A stretch of 7,538 bases of DNA, from NCBI GenBank assembly GCA_038215555.1, contig JBBQQT010000164.1, positions 1-7,538 of the forward strand, given 5' to 3'. This document shows positions 1 to 6,002 of the stretch, in pieces (the stretch's first letter is position 1; each line of letters starts with the position of its first letter). The translations under genes and the position numbers were made by a program. Below the pieces are notes generated by a model. That model searched no databases, was not told the DNA's origin, and saw nothing but the letters and a program-made list of their open reading frames with translations. The stretch comes from PFJX01 sp038215555. GTDB taxonomy: Bacteria > Pseudomonadota > Gammaproteobacteria > Burkholderiales > Thiobacillaceae.

Positions 1-136
1 GTGCGTGAAATGCACGAAAACCCGCTCGAATTCAGCAAAAACAGGGCATAAAGAGGGAAAAAGTGCCTAATTATTGTGCAAACCCCGTTCCGGGCGGGAT
101 TCTGGGCCGTTTGGGTATTTCAAGTCCGACAGGCTG

Positions 137-1480
137 CTAGGCGTCGTCCAGTTTGGCCATCGCGGCAATGCTCCCGGCCAGTTCGGTCTGTCTAGCGCAT
201 TCCCTGCGTACCAGCGCTTCGATGCACCGCACAACACTCTCCTGGCCGCCTTCCTTCAGCACCTTAGCCATCACCGTGGGTAGGGCTGCTGTAACTTTCC
301 GCGCCAAGTTGGTCAATTCGCGGTGAACCAACGTGGGTGACAGCTTGGCCACCCGCCCCAGCGTAGCCCATTCATACGCGGAAACATCACCCGGCCGGAA
401 CGCATCGCCGATGGCCATGGCGTAGGTGTCTTCCACCTGGTTTTCGGCATAAAGGAGGCCCGCAACAAGGTCGTACGCCGGCGCCAGTGTTAGCCCTCCC
501 GGGCCGCACAGGAAAGACAAGTTCTTGGCATGAGCGTCGGTGTTTCCGATAAGCACCTGGAAGATGACCCACCGCAACAGTGCAATCCTCTCTGCCGCCG
601 GCCGCGCCGTGGCTCGCAGCAGTTCGAAGAATCTCGCCAGAGAGGCCCCCGTGCGAATATCCCGGACGTCCTTGCTATTACCAAACGGGCGCTCGTACTT
701 TGAGCCGACTGGCAGCCCGAGGGCCTGGCAGCCGTCAATGACAGGCAACCGGTGCACCTTGCCTGACTCCGGCACGCGGTCAAAGCGTGTAACCAGCAGC
801 ACCGGCTCCGGCACGTGAAACAGCTGTACCTCCGCGGTCGGGAGCCCAGCCGCTTCGGCCAGCCGCATGCAAAAGAACTCATTCGAGGTGAGCCCCGACA
901 GGAGGGGATTGGCCGGATCAGGCTTCAGGATGTGGGTAGAGGCAAGCTGTGCGCCGTTGGCCAAAAACCACTTGCCCGGAGTTTCCTGGTACACCGCGAG
1001 CTTGTCCTGGAAGCCTGCGATGGACAGGCGGACCTTGCGGTCCCAGACGGAAAAGGGGAGTTGGGCCCGCGACCGAATGCGCTCCGACAACTCGTTCCAG
1101 GGCACCGGCCGAAGCGTTTCCACGGATGGCGTCGACTCAACTTGGTGGCGCGGCAGCAAGATACGCAAGGCGCCGGCGGTTTCGCTACCCAGCACCGCCA
1201 ACAGGCCAGCCACGCTGGCCTTGGATACGCTGTAGGCCCGCGCTGCATCGTCCAGGGCCTGCCCCTCTGGCAACAGGTTCTCAAAGAAAATTCGCGCGGC
1301 TCGGCTGCGAACCTCTGCGGACCATTGCGTCTCTGGCGCCAGGGGAAGGGATGGCGCCAGGGGAAAGACATCCACCGCCGCTAACCAGTCCGAGTCGTAC
1401 TCGAAGTCGTATTGGTTCGATTCGGCATCGAAGCTCAGCCTGCCCATCAGTCGCTCGCCCATGAAGACGTCCAGCTGCAT
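137..1480 (-). CDS. hipA: HipA-type serine/threonine kinase toxin
   Basis: This is the toxin of a HipBA type II toxin-antitoxin pair. HipA kinases phosphorylate a translation component (glutamyl-tRNA synthetase for E. coli HipA), which stalls growth and promotes persistence; the target here is unknown. The protein has 447 residues, close to the 440 of E. coli HipA. The N-terminal HipA_N-like region (about 1-110) contains the family signature FFENLLPEG (65-73). The kinase region follows: RLSIAGFQDK (151-160), whose Ser153 matches the regulatory autophosphorylated serine of E. coli HipA; HILKPD with Lys186 as likely ATP-binding lysine; TRFDR (231-235); GNTDAHAKN (312-320) with catalytic Asp315 and Asn320; and PAYDL with metal-binding Asp337. 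No key residue is missing, so the kinase is probably active. It starts 9 nt after the hipB stop with only a weak Shine-Dalgarno, consistent with coupled, limited translation. No clear terminator follows the TAG stop. Confidence 0.95.
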   Translation of the reverse strand: MQLDVFMGERLMGRLSFDAESNQYDFEYDSDWLAAVDVFPLAPSLPLAPETQWSAEVRSRAARIFFENLLPEGQALDDAARAYSVSKASVAGLLAVLGSETAGALRILLPRHQVESTPSVETLRPVPWNELSERIRSRAQLPFSVWDRKVRLSIAGFQDKLAVYQETPGKWFLANGAQLASTHILKPDPANPLLSGLTSNEFFCMRLAEAAGLPTAEVQLFHVPEPVLLVTRFDRVPESGKVHRLPVIDGCQALGLPVGSKYERPFGNSKDVRDIRTGASLARFFELLRATARPAAERIALLRWVIFQVLIGNTDAHAKNLSFLCGPGGLTLAPAYDLVAGLLYAENQVEDTYAMAIGDAFRPGDVSAYEWATLGRVAKLSPTLVHRELTNLARKVTAALPTVMAKVLKEGGQESVVRCIEALVRRECARQTELAGSIAAMAKLDDA

Positions 1481-1489
1481 GATCGCCCG

Positions 1490-1807
1490 CTACCTTGGTT
1501 GGCAGTGCCCGGGGCCTCGGTCGCAAAGGGGCGCCGTTAGCCGAATCACCTGTTCTTGCTGCCCGGAGGGGAAAGCAAAAAACGTCACCCCCAGTTCTCG
1601 TGCGACGCGGAGTACCGTGTCGAATCCAACGGTTGACGGGTCGGTCTCGATGACTTGCAGGGTGCTTCGGGCGATGCCCGTGGCCAAGGCAGCCTCCTCC
1701 AAGGTAAGCCCGCTCTGGGTACGGGCTGCCCGGATATACTCGGCCACCTCGCTGGCATTGGTCAGCATTGCGTCGGCAGGAAAGGGAAAGGGAGTTACTC
1801 GGCGCAT
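1490..1807 (-). CDS. hipB: HipB-type XRE-family antitoxin and autorepressor
   Basis: This 105-residue helix-turn-helix protein is the first gene of the hipBA operon. HipB proteins bind and inhibit HipA and repress their own operon through palindromic operators. The XRE/Cro-like fold spans about residues 20-78, beginning EVAEYIRAARTQSGLTLEEA; the recognition-helix region is around IARSTLQVIE and ends in LRVARELGVTFFAFP. The tail (79-105) would carry the toxin contact. The ATG at 1807 has a purine-rich but poor ribosome binding site (AGAAG, 3 nt away). An internal ATG at about residue 14 (MLTNASEV) is closer to the usual HipB N-terminus but lacks a recognisable site, so the start is not certain. 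The paired hipA confirms the function. Confidence 0.9.
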   Translation of the reverse strand: MRRVTPFPFPADAMLTNASEVAEYIRAARTQSGLTLEEAALATGIARSTLQVIETDPSTVGFDTVLRVARELGVTFFAFPSGQQEQVIRLTAPLCDRGPGHCQPR

Positions 1808-1817
1808 AGTCTTCTTT

Positions 1818-1839
1818 TAATACTGATATGGCGGTATTA
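1818..1839. promoter_or_regulatory. hipB operator O1, palindrome TAATAC-N10-GTATTA
   Basis: Perfect 6-bp inverted arms at 1818-1823 and 1834-1839 are separated by 10 bp. The right arm overlaps the -10 box and the palindrome covers the predicted start site, the expected place for autorepression by HipB. E. coli HipB uses a similar design (TATCC-N8-GGATA), but the sequence here differs. That HipB binds here is inference. Confidence 0.6.
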
Positions 1840-1940
1840 TATGGACTGCTAGGGAGAAACGCAATTATATGTTTGATTTGTCGGTATTTTAGCCTTGTTG
1901 GCGGTCGACTCAGGGTAAAAATCTAGCATACCGGTATTAT
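1832..1940. repeat. Three CGGTATT(A/T)T repeats at exact 50-bp spacing
   Basis: CGGTATTAT, CGGTATTTT and CGGTATTAT begin at 1832, 1882 and 1932. The first two copies match beyond the core, with 15 of 18 positions identical between 1824-1841 and 1874-1891. The third also forms the perfect palindrome ATACCGGTAT (1928-1937). Only the first has a good opposite arm at the N10 position. They look like a set of HipB half-sites or auxiliary operators placed on one face, about five helical turns apart. Confidence 0.55.
1836..1864 (-). promoter_or_regulatory. hipBA promoter (-10 and -35)
   Basis: Read on the minus strand, a perfect TATAAT lies at 1841-1836. TTGCGT (three of six consensus bases) lies at 1864-1859, with a 17-bp spacer. 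Transcription would start near 1829, about 20 nt before the hipB ATG. A second perfect TATAAT occurs at 1869-1864, overlapping the -35 element, but it has no good -35 of its own. This is a sigma-70-like prediction from sequence only. Confidence 0.6.
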
Positions 1941-2127
1941 TGTGGCCGGAAGCGGTCCCCACAGGGTCCCGTGAACCTCGGTGTTGCTGAGATACGGCAA
2001 GCTTCGACTACCGACCGTCAACACGTTGGCACAACGTCTTGAACATAGGTGTAGTCAGGTTGGATGAGGGATAGGCTCACCACGGACAAAATCTAGAGTG
2101 TGACTCGGTTTTTCAGCAAGGTTTTTA
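1941..2127. other. Intergenic stretch without recognised gene
   Basis: Together with the hipBA control region this makes about 320 bp without a gene between hipB and the XRE remnant. Beyond the third CGGTATT copy no open frame resembling a known protein, no RNA gene and no convincing terminator was seen. It is likely leftover DNA from rearrangement. Confidence 0.4.
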
Positions 2128-2256
2128 CTATCGGCAATCCGCTTCTGCTGACTCAATTAGCTCGGCAGCCGTTGTCTTTAGTGCGGTTGCGATGCCAAGC
2201 AGTTTGATGACAGTGACGTTGTAAACGCCTCGTTCTAGCGCACTTATGTAGTTCAT
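2128..2256 (-). pseudogene. 3' remnant of an XRE-family HTH regulator
   Basis: A 42-codon frame ending at the TAG at 2130-2128 reads like the second half of an XRE/Cro helix-turn-helix domain: NYISALERG (recognition helix and the conserved ERG turn), then VIKLLGIATAL and a final AAELIE, the usual fourth and fifth helices. The first half of the domain (helices 1-2) is missing. Upstream the frame continues only as Ala-Phe before a stop at 2265-2263. The likeness ends where the helicase remnant on the other strand begins, so the 5' part was probably deleted. The ATG at 2256 is in frame but is the residue inside the domain rather than a true start. It is probably non-functional. Confidence 0.65.
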
Positions 2257-2257
2257 A

Positions 2258-2653
2258 AACGCCTATGGTCAGAGTCGAAAAGTGCTGGTGCTGACCGAGC
2301 GCACCAAACATCTCGATGCCATCCAAACAGCCTTGGACGGCAAGGTTCCATCGTTGTTTGTCCTGCACGGGCGGATATCCAAGAAGCAGCGTGCCACTTT
2401 GATCGCAGAACTCAACGCGCTTCCACCCAATGCCCCGCGCGTTCTGCTGGCGACTGGCAAGTTGATCGGGGAAGAATTCGGCCATCCACCGCTCGACACC
2501 TTGGTGCTGGCGATGCCTGTTTCATGGAAGGGGACGTTACAGCAATACGCGGGCCGACTGCACCGCGAGCACGCGACCAAGACCGATGTGCGCATCATCG
2601 ACTTTGTGGACACCGGCCATCCGGCACTGCTTCGGATGTGGGACAAACGCCAG
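2258..2653 (+). pseudogene. C-terminal helicase fragment of a DEAD/DEAH-box (restriction/TOTE-type) protein
   Basis: About 130 codons match the second RecA-like domain of large SF2 helicases annotated as DEAD/DEAH-box helicase, restriction subunit R or TOTE conflict system proteins. Visible in order are VLVLTERT (start of the domain), LFVLHGR, RVLLATG, PPLDTLVLAMP, and motif VI as QQYAGRLHR (Q..GR..R pattern), then VRIIDFVDTGHPALLRMW. Everything upstream (motifs Walker A/B and any primase domain) is absent. Motif V, normally GEGFDHPPLD in this group, reads GEEFGHPPLD and has lost its Asp. After DKRQ at 2653 the reading frame runs on to 2926 with unrelated sequence, so the C-terminus is also broken. 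GTG at 2282 could serve as a start but no ribosome binding site is evident. The TOTE assignment is from memory of the family and is uncertain; the helicase identity is firm. Confidence 0.75.
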
Positions 2654-2748
2654 CAGCATTGCTCATCCTCTGACCGAGACGGTTTTCTGTGCGGCAGCCA
2701 TCCGACACCAGAAAACGTAGTAAAAACAGTATCTTGCAATAACGATCG

Positions 2749-2782
2749 ACCCCGCCCCACGCCAGTGTTGGCGGGGTTTTTT
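2749..2782 (+). terminator. Rho-independent terminator
   Basis: The stem CCCCGCC (2750-2756) pairs with GGCGGGG (2770-2776). An inner CAC/GTG stem (2758-2760 with 2765-2767) closes a GCCA loop, and six T (2777-2782) follow. The T tract lies only on the plus strand. It is placed to end transcription of the former helicase gene and shields the HU operon from read-through. Confidence 0.85.
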
Positions 2783-3075
2783 CGCTTATCGCTTCCGGAC
2801 TTCGGCAGCCCGCCGACACCCTGTATACCCCCGTTTTTCGCGTGTTTATCGCTCTCTTCTCTGTTTCTTCCGGACGATCAAGTCGCGAAGTCAGGAAGGC
2901 GGATTCCTTTATATTCAATAACATAGCCTGATTAAAAATTAAGCTGTTTTGTTTTCGATATTGGATAGCAAAAACCGATAAATCAAACAAAAATGACTTG
3001 ATCTTCACCGCAAGCCAGTCACAGCGCCACTTCGCAGGCGTTTCGCAGTATCTTGTCGGCGCATCTTCACCTAAC
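2783..3075. other. AT-rich leader upstream of the HU gene
   Basis: About 300 bp without a gene. The stretch 2905-2995 is markedly AT-rich against its surroundings and must hold the promoter of the downstream operon, but no clear -35/-10 pair stands out. The 80 bp before the gene are GC-richer and may form a 5' untranslated leader; TTCGCAG occurs twice in it. No RNA gene was recognised. Confidence 0.4.
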
Positions 3076-3086
3076 AGGAGACCCGC

Positions 3087-3383
3087 ATGAACAAGTCCGA
3101 ACTGATTGACGCCATTGCCGAAAAAGCCAACGCCAGCAAAGCCGCCACGGCCGTTCTGCTCAACGCCACGCTGGAAGCCATTGCCGAATCCTTGGTCAAG
3201 GGTGAGAGCGTGCAATTGATTGGCTTCGGTACTTTCAGCGTGGCGGATCGCGCCGCCCGCACGGGTCGCAATCCGCAGACCGGCAAGGAAATGAAGATCG
3301 CTGCAAAGAAGGTCGCCCGCTTCAAAGCCGGCACAGCGTTGGCGGCTAAAGGGCAAAAAGAAATAAGCGGATTCATTGGCTGA
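3087..3383 (+). CDS. HU-family histone-like DNA-binding protein
   Basis: HU proteins are small dimeric nucleoid proteins that bind and bend DNA without strong sequence preference. This one has 98 residues, slightly longer than the usual 90. The N-terminal helical dimerisation part (MNKSELIDAIAEKA onward, 1-40) is followed by the family signature: GFGTF (46-50), then RAARTGRNPQTGKE (55-68) on the DNA-binding arm, with the intercalating proline at position 63 as in E. coli HU, and VARFKAG (76-82). The tail KGQKEISGFIG extends past the common end. A good ribosome binding site, AGGAG (3076-3080), sits 6 nt before the ATG. The stop is 24 nt before the cupin gene, so the two are probably cotranscribed. 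Whether this is the main chromosomal HU or an extra copy cannot be told, so no symbol is given. Confidence 0.95.
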   Translation: MNKSELIDAIAEKANASKAATAVLLNATLEAIAESLVKGESVQLIGFGTFSVADRAARTGRNPQTGKEMKIAAKKVARFKAGTALAAKGQKEISGFIG

Positions 3384-3407
3384 GGCCAACGTACTGCCGT
3401 CCTACTC

Positions 3408-4046
3408 ATGAATTTTTTCGAACGCAGCGTGGTGGAATCCTTGAGCCTTCCCTGGCAAGCGGCCGCTTCAGCGCACGCGCAATGGCGATGGCTTGAGCAA
3501 GACGAAAGTGGAGTTCACTCAACCTGCATCGTCAAATTCGTGCCTGGCAGCCACCTTGAAGCGCAGGTTCATCGCCTTGGAGAAGAGATATTCGTCCTTG
3601 ACGGCCACTTTTCGGATGCGCAGGGCGACTACGGCCCAGGTACCTTCATCAAAAACCCACATGGTTCGTCGCATGCCCCACATTCAGAGGGCGGATGCAC
3701 ACTGTTTGTGAAGAAGGGGCATCTGGATGCACATGATCAGAGCCGGGTCGTGGTCGATACGGTCAACGCTACCTGGCGTCCGGGTCTGGTTGCTGGTTTA
3801 TCCGTTTTGCCGCTGCATGAATTCAATACACAGCACACCGCGATGGTGCGCTGGGCACCGGAGACTTACTTCTCACCACATCGACATTACGGCGGTGAGG
3901 AAATCCTCGTGGTGGACGGCGTGTTTGAGGACGAACATGGACGTTACCCAGCCGGCACCTGGATAAGAAGCCCGCATCTTAGCCAGCATCAGCCCTTCAG
4001 CCGCGAGGGATGCCTGATATTGGTGAAGGTGGGCCATCTCCCGTAA
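3408..4046 (+). CDS. Two-domain ChrR-like cupin protein
   Basis: The 212-residue protein consists of two tandem cupin domains of the ChrR type, the fold that carries the metal-sensing half of the anti-sigma factor ChrR. Domain 1 covers about 12-105, domain 2 about 118-212. Domain 2 has the full metal-site pattern: PHRHYGGEE (His158, His160, Glu164/165) and SQHQP (His184). Domain 1 has VHRLGEE (His55, Glu59/60) and SSHAP (His89), but the position of the first His is Gln53, so its metal site may be weakened. There is no zinc-binding anti-sigma N-terminus (ChrR ASD) and no neighbouring ECF sigma gene, so it is more likely a stand-alone enzyme or sensor than an anti-sigma factor. No clear Shine-Dalgarno precedes the ATG; it may be translated by coupling with HU. 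The gloA gene follows after 29 nt. Confidence 0.85.
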   Translation: MNFFERSVVESLSLPWQAAASAHAQWRWLEQDESGVHSTCIVKFVPGSHLEAQVHRLGEEIFVLDGHFSDAQGDYGPGTFIKNPHGSSHAPHSEGGCTLFVKKGHLDAHDQSRVVVDTVNATWRPGLVAGLSVLPLHEFNTQHTAMVRWAPETYFSPHRHYGGEEILVVDGVFEDEHGRYPAGTWIRSPHLSQHQPFSREGCLILVKVGHLP

Positions 4047-4075
4047 GCAAACCCAACCACCCACTGGAACCCGAA

Positions 4076-4462
4076 ATGCGACTACTGCATACGATGATAC
4101 GAAGCGGCGATCTGGATCGTTCGATTGCCTTCTATACCCAGGTTCTCGGCATGACGTTATTGCGCCGGAAAGACTATCCCGATGGCAAATTCACCCTCGC
4201 TTTCGTGGGCTACGGCGATGAAGCGAACAACAGCGTGATCGAACTCACCTACAACTGGGGCGTTGCCAGTTACGAAATGGGCACGGGATTTGGCCATCTG
4301 GCGATAGAAGTGGATGACATTTACGCCGCCTGCAATCAGATCAAGAACCAGGGCGGCCGTGTGATCCGCGAGGCCGGGCCGATGAATGCCGGCACCACGA
4401 TCATCGCGTTTGTCGCTGACCCGGATGGCTACCCGATCGAGCTGATCGGGCGGCGGCAATGA
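4076..4462 (+). CDS. gloA: Glyoxalase I (lactoylglutathione lyase)
   Basis: GloA isomerises the hemithioacetal of methylglyoxal and glutathione to S-lactoylglutathione, the first step of the cytosolic glyoxalase route. The 128-residue protein is the short, Ni/Co-dependent bacterial class, close to E. coli GloA (135 residues). All four metal ligands fall at the E. coli positions: His5 (RLLHTMIR), Glu56 (SVIELTYN), His74 (GFGHLAIEV) and Glu122 (YPIELIGR). The two glyoxalase beta-alpha-beta repeats are 1-60 and 70-128. The ATG at 4076 was chosen because it gives the standard MRLLHTMIR start; an in-frame ATG at 4010 would add 22 unrelated residues and overlap the cupin gene. The stop overlaps the next start as ATGA, so the DUF3616 gene is translationally coupled. 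Confidence 0.97.
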   Translation: MRLLHTMIRSGDLDRSIAFYTQVLGMTLLRRKDYPDGKFTLAFVGYGDEANNSVIELTYNWGVASYEMGTGFGHLAIEVDDIYAACNQIKNQGGRVIREAGPMNAGTTIIAFVADPDGYPIELIGRRQ

Positions 4463-5382
4463 AAGCTCACCTTCCCCCCAAGTTCCAGCCCCTCACCGGT
4501 CTCTATGAGCCTTCCGCTATCCAGCAGTTGCCGGATGGGCGCTTTCTGGTTGTCGAGGACGAAAAAGAACGTCCGTTCAGCCTGGTCACGATCAACGCCG
4601 ATGCCGTCGTCAACAGCACTCCGTTGAAACCGGGGTTTTGGCAAACATTTGATGCGTTCTGGAAACTGGACGATCTGGAAGGGCTGGCACTCGATCAATC
4701 CGGCCATCTCTACGCCATCGCCTCACATTCACGCGACAGCAAGGGCGGCCAGAGCAAATCACGCAACAAACTGGTTCGCTTCAGAATCGAGGACGACCGC
4801 GTCGTCGATTCGAGGCTCGAGGCGGACTTGAACCTTGCACTGGCTGCCGCCAACCCGGTGCTCGCGGCGGCGGCGGAAGTACGCGATGTCAAGGGCGGCG
4901 GCGGGCTCAATATCGAGGCGCTGGAGTTCAGCCTGGATCAGCAGCATCTGTTGATCGGTTTGCGCGGGCCGTTACAGGGCAATCAAGCGCTCATCGCAAG
5001 CATCGAGAATCCGGCTGCGATGTTCGAAGCGGGCGAATCACCTCGGGTTTCCTCCACGCTGATCAAATTGAACCTCGACGGCAACGGCATCCGCGGCATG
5101 GCGTTCATTCCCGCCCTCAACGGATACCTGGTCATCGCCGGCCCGGTCAGCCGCGAGCAGTCGCAATTTCAACTCTGGTTCTGGAGCGGCCACCCTGACG
5201 AATCCGCCCGCCGCGTCAGCGTTTCCGGCCTGCCCGGCTTTGAGCACGCCGAAGGGGTCAGCGCCGCCGTAATTGAAGGCCAGCCGCGCATCGTTCTGGT
5301 CAGCGATGACGGCAACAGAAAAGAGGGCCGCTGCGCGCGTTTTCTGTTGTTGGCTGCGGATCAGTTGCAGATTGCACCCTGA
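4459..5382 (+). CDS. DUF3616 family protein, probable beta-propeller
   Basis: The 307-residue protein is recognised as DUF3616, a family of unknown function. A spaced motif recurs that looks like propeller blades: DLEGLAL (72-78), NIEALEF (151-157), GIRGMAF (210-216) and HAEGVSA (263-269), each preceding a hydrophobic strand followed by a short turn (for example SGHLYAIAS, QQHLLIGLRG, NGYLVIAG, QPRIVLVSDDG). E-G-type motifs of this kind occur in phytase-like esterase and SdiA-regulated propeller families, so a hydrolase or ligand-binding role is possible but unproven. There is no signal peptide or membrane segment, hence likely cytoplasmic. It overlaps gloA by 4 nt (ATGA), which places it in the same operon and hints at a role beside methylglyoxal detoxification. 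No T-tailed terminator follows; only a weak CCCTGA/TCAGGG stem (5377-5404) was seen. Confidence 0.85.
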   Translation: MKAHLPPKFQPLTGLYEPSAIQQLPDGRFLVVEDEKERPFSLVTINADAVVNSTPLKPGFWQTFDAFWKLDDLEGLALDQSGHLYAIASHSRDSKGGQSKSRNKLVRFRIEDDRVVDSRLEADLNLALAAANPVLAAAAEVRDVKGGGGLNIEALEFSLDQQHLLIGLRGPLQGNQALIASIENPAAMFEAGESPRVSSTLIKLNLDGNGIRGMAFIPALNGYLVIAGPVSREQSQFQLWFWSGHPDESARRVSVSGLPGFEHAEGVSAAVIEGQPRIVLVSDDGNRKEGRCARFLLLAADQLQIAP

Positions 5383-5426
5383 ACATGCAGCCCGCAGATC
5401 AGGGCGTTAGATCAAGAGGAACAGAC

Positions 5427-5474
5427 ATGCAACACGTTTTAATCACCCACGAGGCCCGATTAGGCCCCAGATGA
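5427..5474 (+). pseudogene. Possible 5' stub of a truncated gene after DUF3616
   Basis: AAGAGGA (5414-5420) is a good ribosome binding site with 6-nt spacing to an ATG at 5427. That ATG opens a frame of only 15 codons (MQHVLITHEARLGPR) before TGA. The start resembles that of a normal cytoplasmic protein (hydrophobic beta-strand VLI after the Met), and the frame fails where the neighbouring minus-strand pseudogene and a short tandem repeat begin. It may be the beginning of a fifth operon gene cut off by rearrangement, or a chance short frame. Confidence 0.3.
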
Positions 5475-5959
5475 TTAGGCCCTCGAGTGCAAGTCCATGC
5501 AGTGTGGTTTCAGGTGTGCGCCGTGAACCGCGCCCGGTGGCGGATTTATCCAGGGCGTAGGCCATGAACGTGATCACGCTTGCGCCAACGTAGATTGCGG
5601 CCAGCATGAGCGGAGGCCTCCACACTATGCCGATCACGACGTACAACACGAGGAAGGCCAGAAAGACGAACAGCGTGCTTGTGTCCCATTGCGCAGGCGC
5701 GTTTCGCCTCCGTTTCGCAGGCTTCGTAATGCTCGCTTGGGTACAACGTGCTTCGCACGTTTCTTGCCTCGTGGGCCAGGCTCAACCTCGAAGGACACGA
5801 GTTGGTTGATCTGTAGGCGACCGCTGCGTAATGAGAACACCTTGGGTGACCAAAGATTTCCTGCCCTCCTTGAGTCGGCTCAATGAAGCCGAAGCCGCGT
5901 TCGTCGTTCCAGGATTTGATGAGGCCTTCGAAGCGGATGGACTGGCTTGTGAGGTATGA
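5443..5959 (-). pseudogene. Cold-shock domain / DUF1294 membrane protein, frameshifted
   Basis: Three reading frames taken in order rebuild one protein with an N-terminal cold-shock (nucleic-acid-binding) domain and a C-terminal DUF1294 membrane part. Frame 1 (about 5938-5850) gives IRFEGLIKSWNDERGFGFIE, including the RNP1-like RGFGFI, then GGQEIF where RNP2 (normally IFVHI) breaks. Frame 2 (about 5850-5710) continues with LRSGRLQINQLVSFEVEPG and PRGKKRAKHV. Frame 3 (about 5710-5482) gives LFVFLAFLVLYVVIGIVW, a second helix LAAIYVGASVITFMAYALDK, and RRTPETTLHGLALEG. The frame changes lie near 5844-5852 (likely one base lost in a C run) and 5695-5712. The usual DUF1294 ending after LALxG (a GWPGAL-like helix and basic tail) is replaced by a few unrelated codons to a TGA at 5443. 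No proper start codon is seen. It is inactive. Confidence 0.8.
5458..5482. repeat. Tandem GATTAGGCCC, two copies
   Basis: The 10-mer GATTAGGCCC occurs at 5458-5467 and 5473-5482, a 15-bp period. It sits exactly where similarity to DUF1294 stops and the 15-codon plus-strand stub ends, so it marks or lies at a rearrangement joint. Confidence 0.5.
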
Positions 5960-6002
5960 GGCGGGAGGTGGGTCGCCAAACAGTCCGATGCGATCAGTTT
6001 AT

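Noticed and set aside
1..70. Short plus-strand frames running in from the left edge (one ending TAA at 51, another at 70)
   Set aside because: Two frames are open at once, neither shows a recognisable motif, and the piece is too short to choose; no CDS was called.
120..140. Sequence abutting the hipA stop (AAGTCCGACAGGCTGCTAG) looked like a possible insertion-sequence end
   Set aside because: No partner inverted repeat, target duplication or transposase was found in the window; memory of similar ends is too vague to claim.
815..1384. Long open frames on the plus strand and in other minus frames inside hipA
   Set aside because: They are shadows of the GC-rich hipA coding frame, which has the full kinase motif set.
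1918..2096. Direct repeat AAAATCTAG at 1918-1926 and 2088-2096
   Set aside because: A 9-bp repeat in a window of this size is expected many times by chance, and there is no structural context.
2654..2926. Continuation of the helicase frame to 2926
   Set aside because: It runs through the terminator hairpin and shows no helicase-like sequence; it is read-through after the break.
2876..3003. Inverted repeat GATCAAGTC / GACTTGATC flanking the AT-rich stretch before the HU gene
   Set aside because: Nine-base arms 110 bp apart are expected a few times by chance here; no sign of a mobile element between them.
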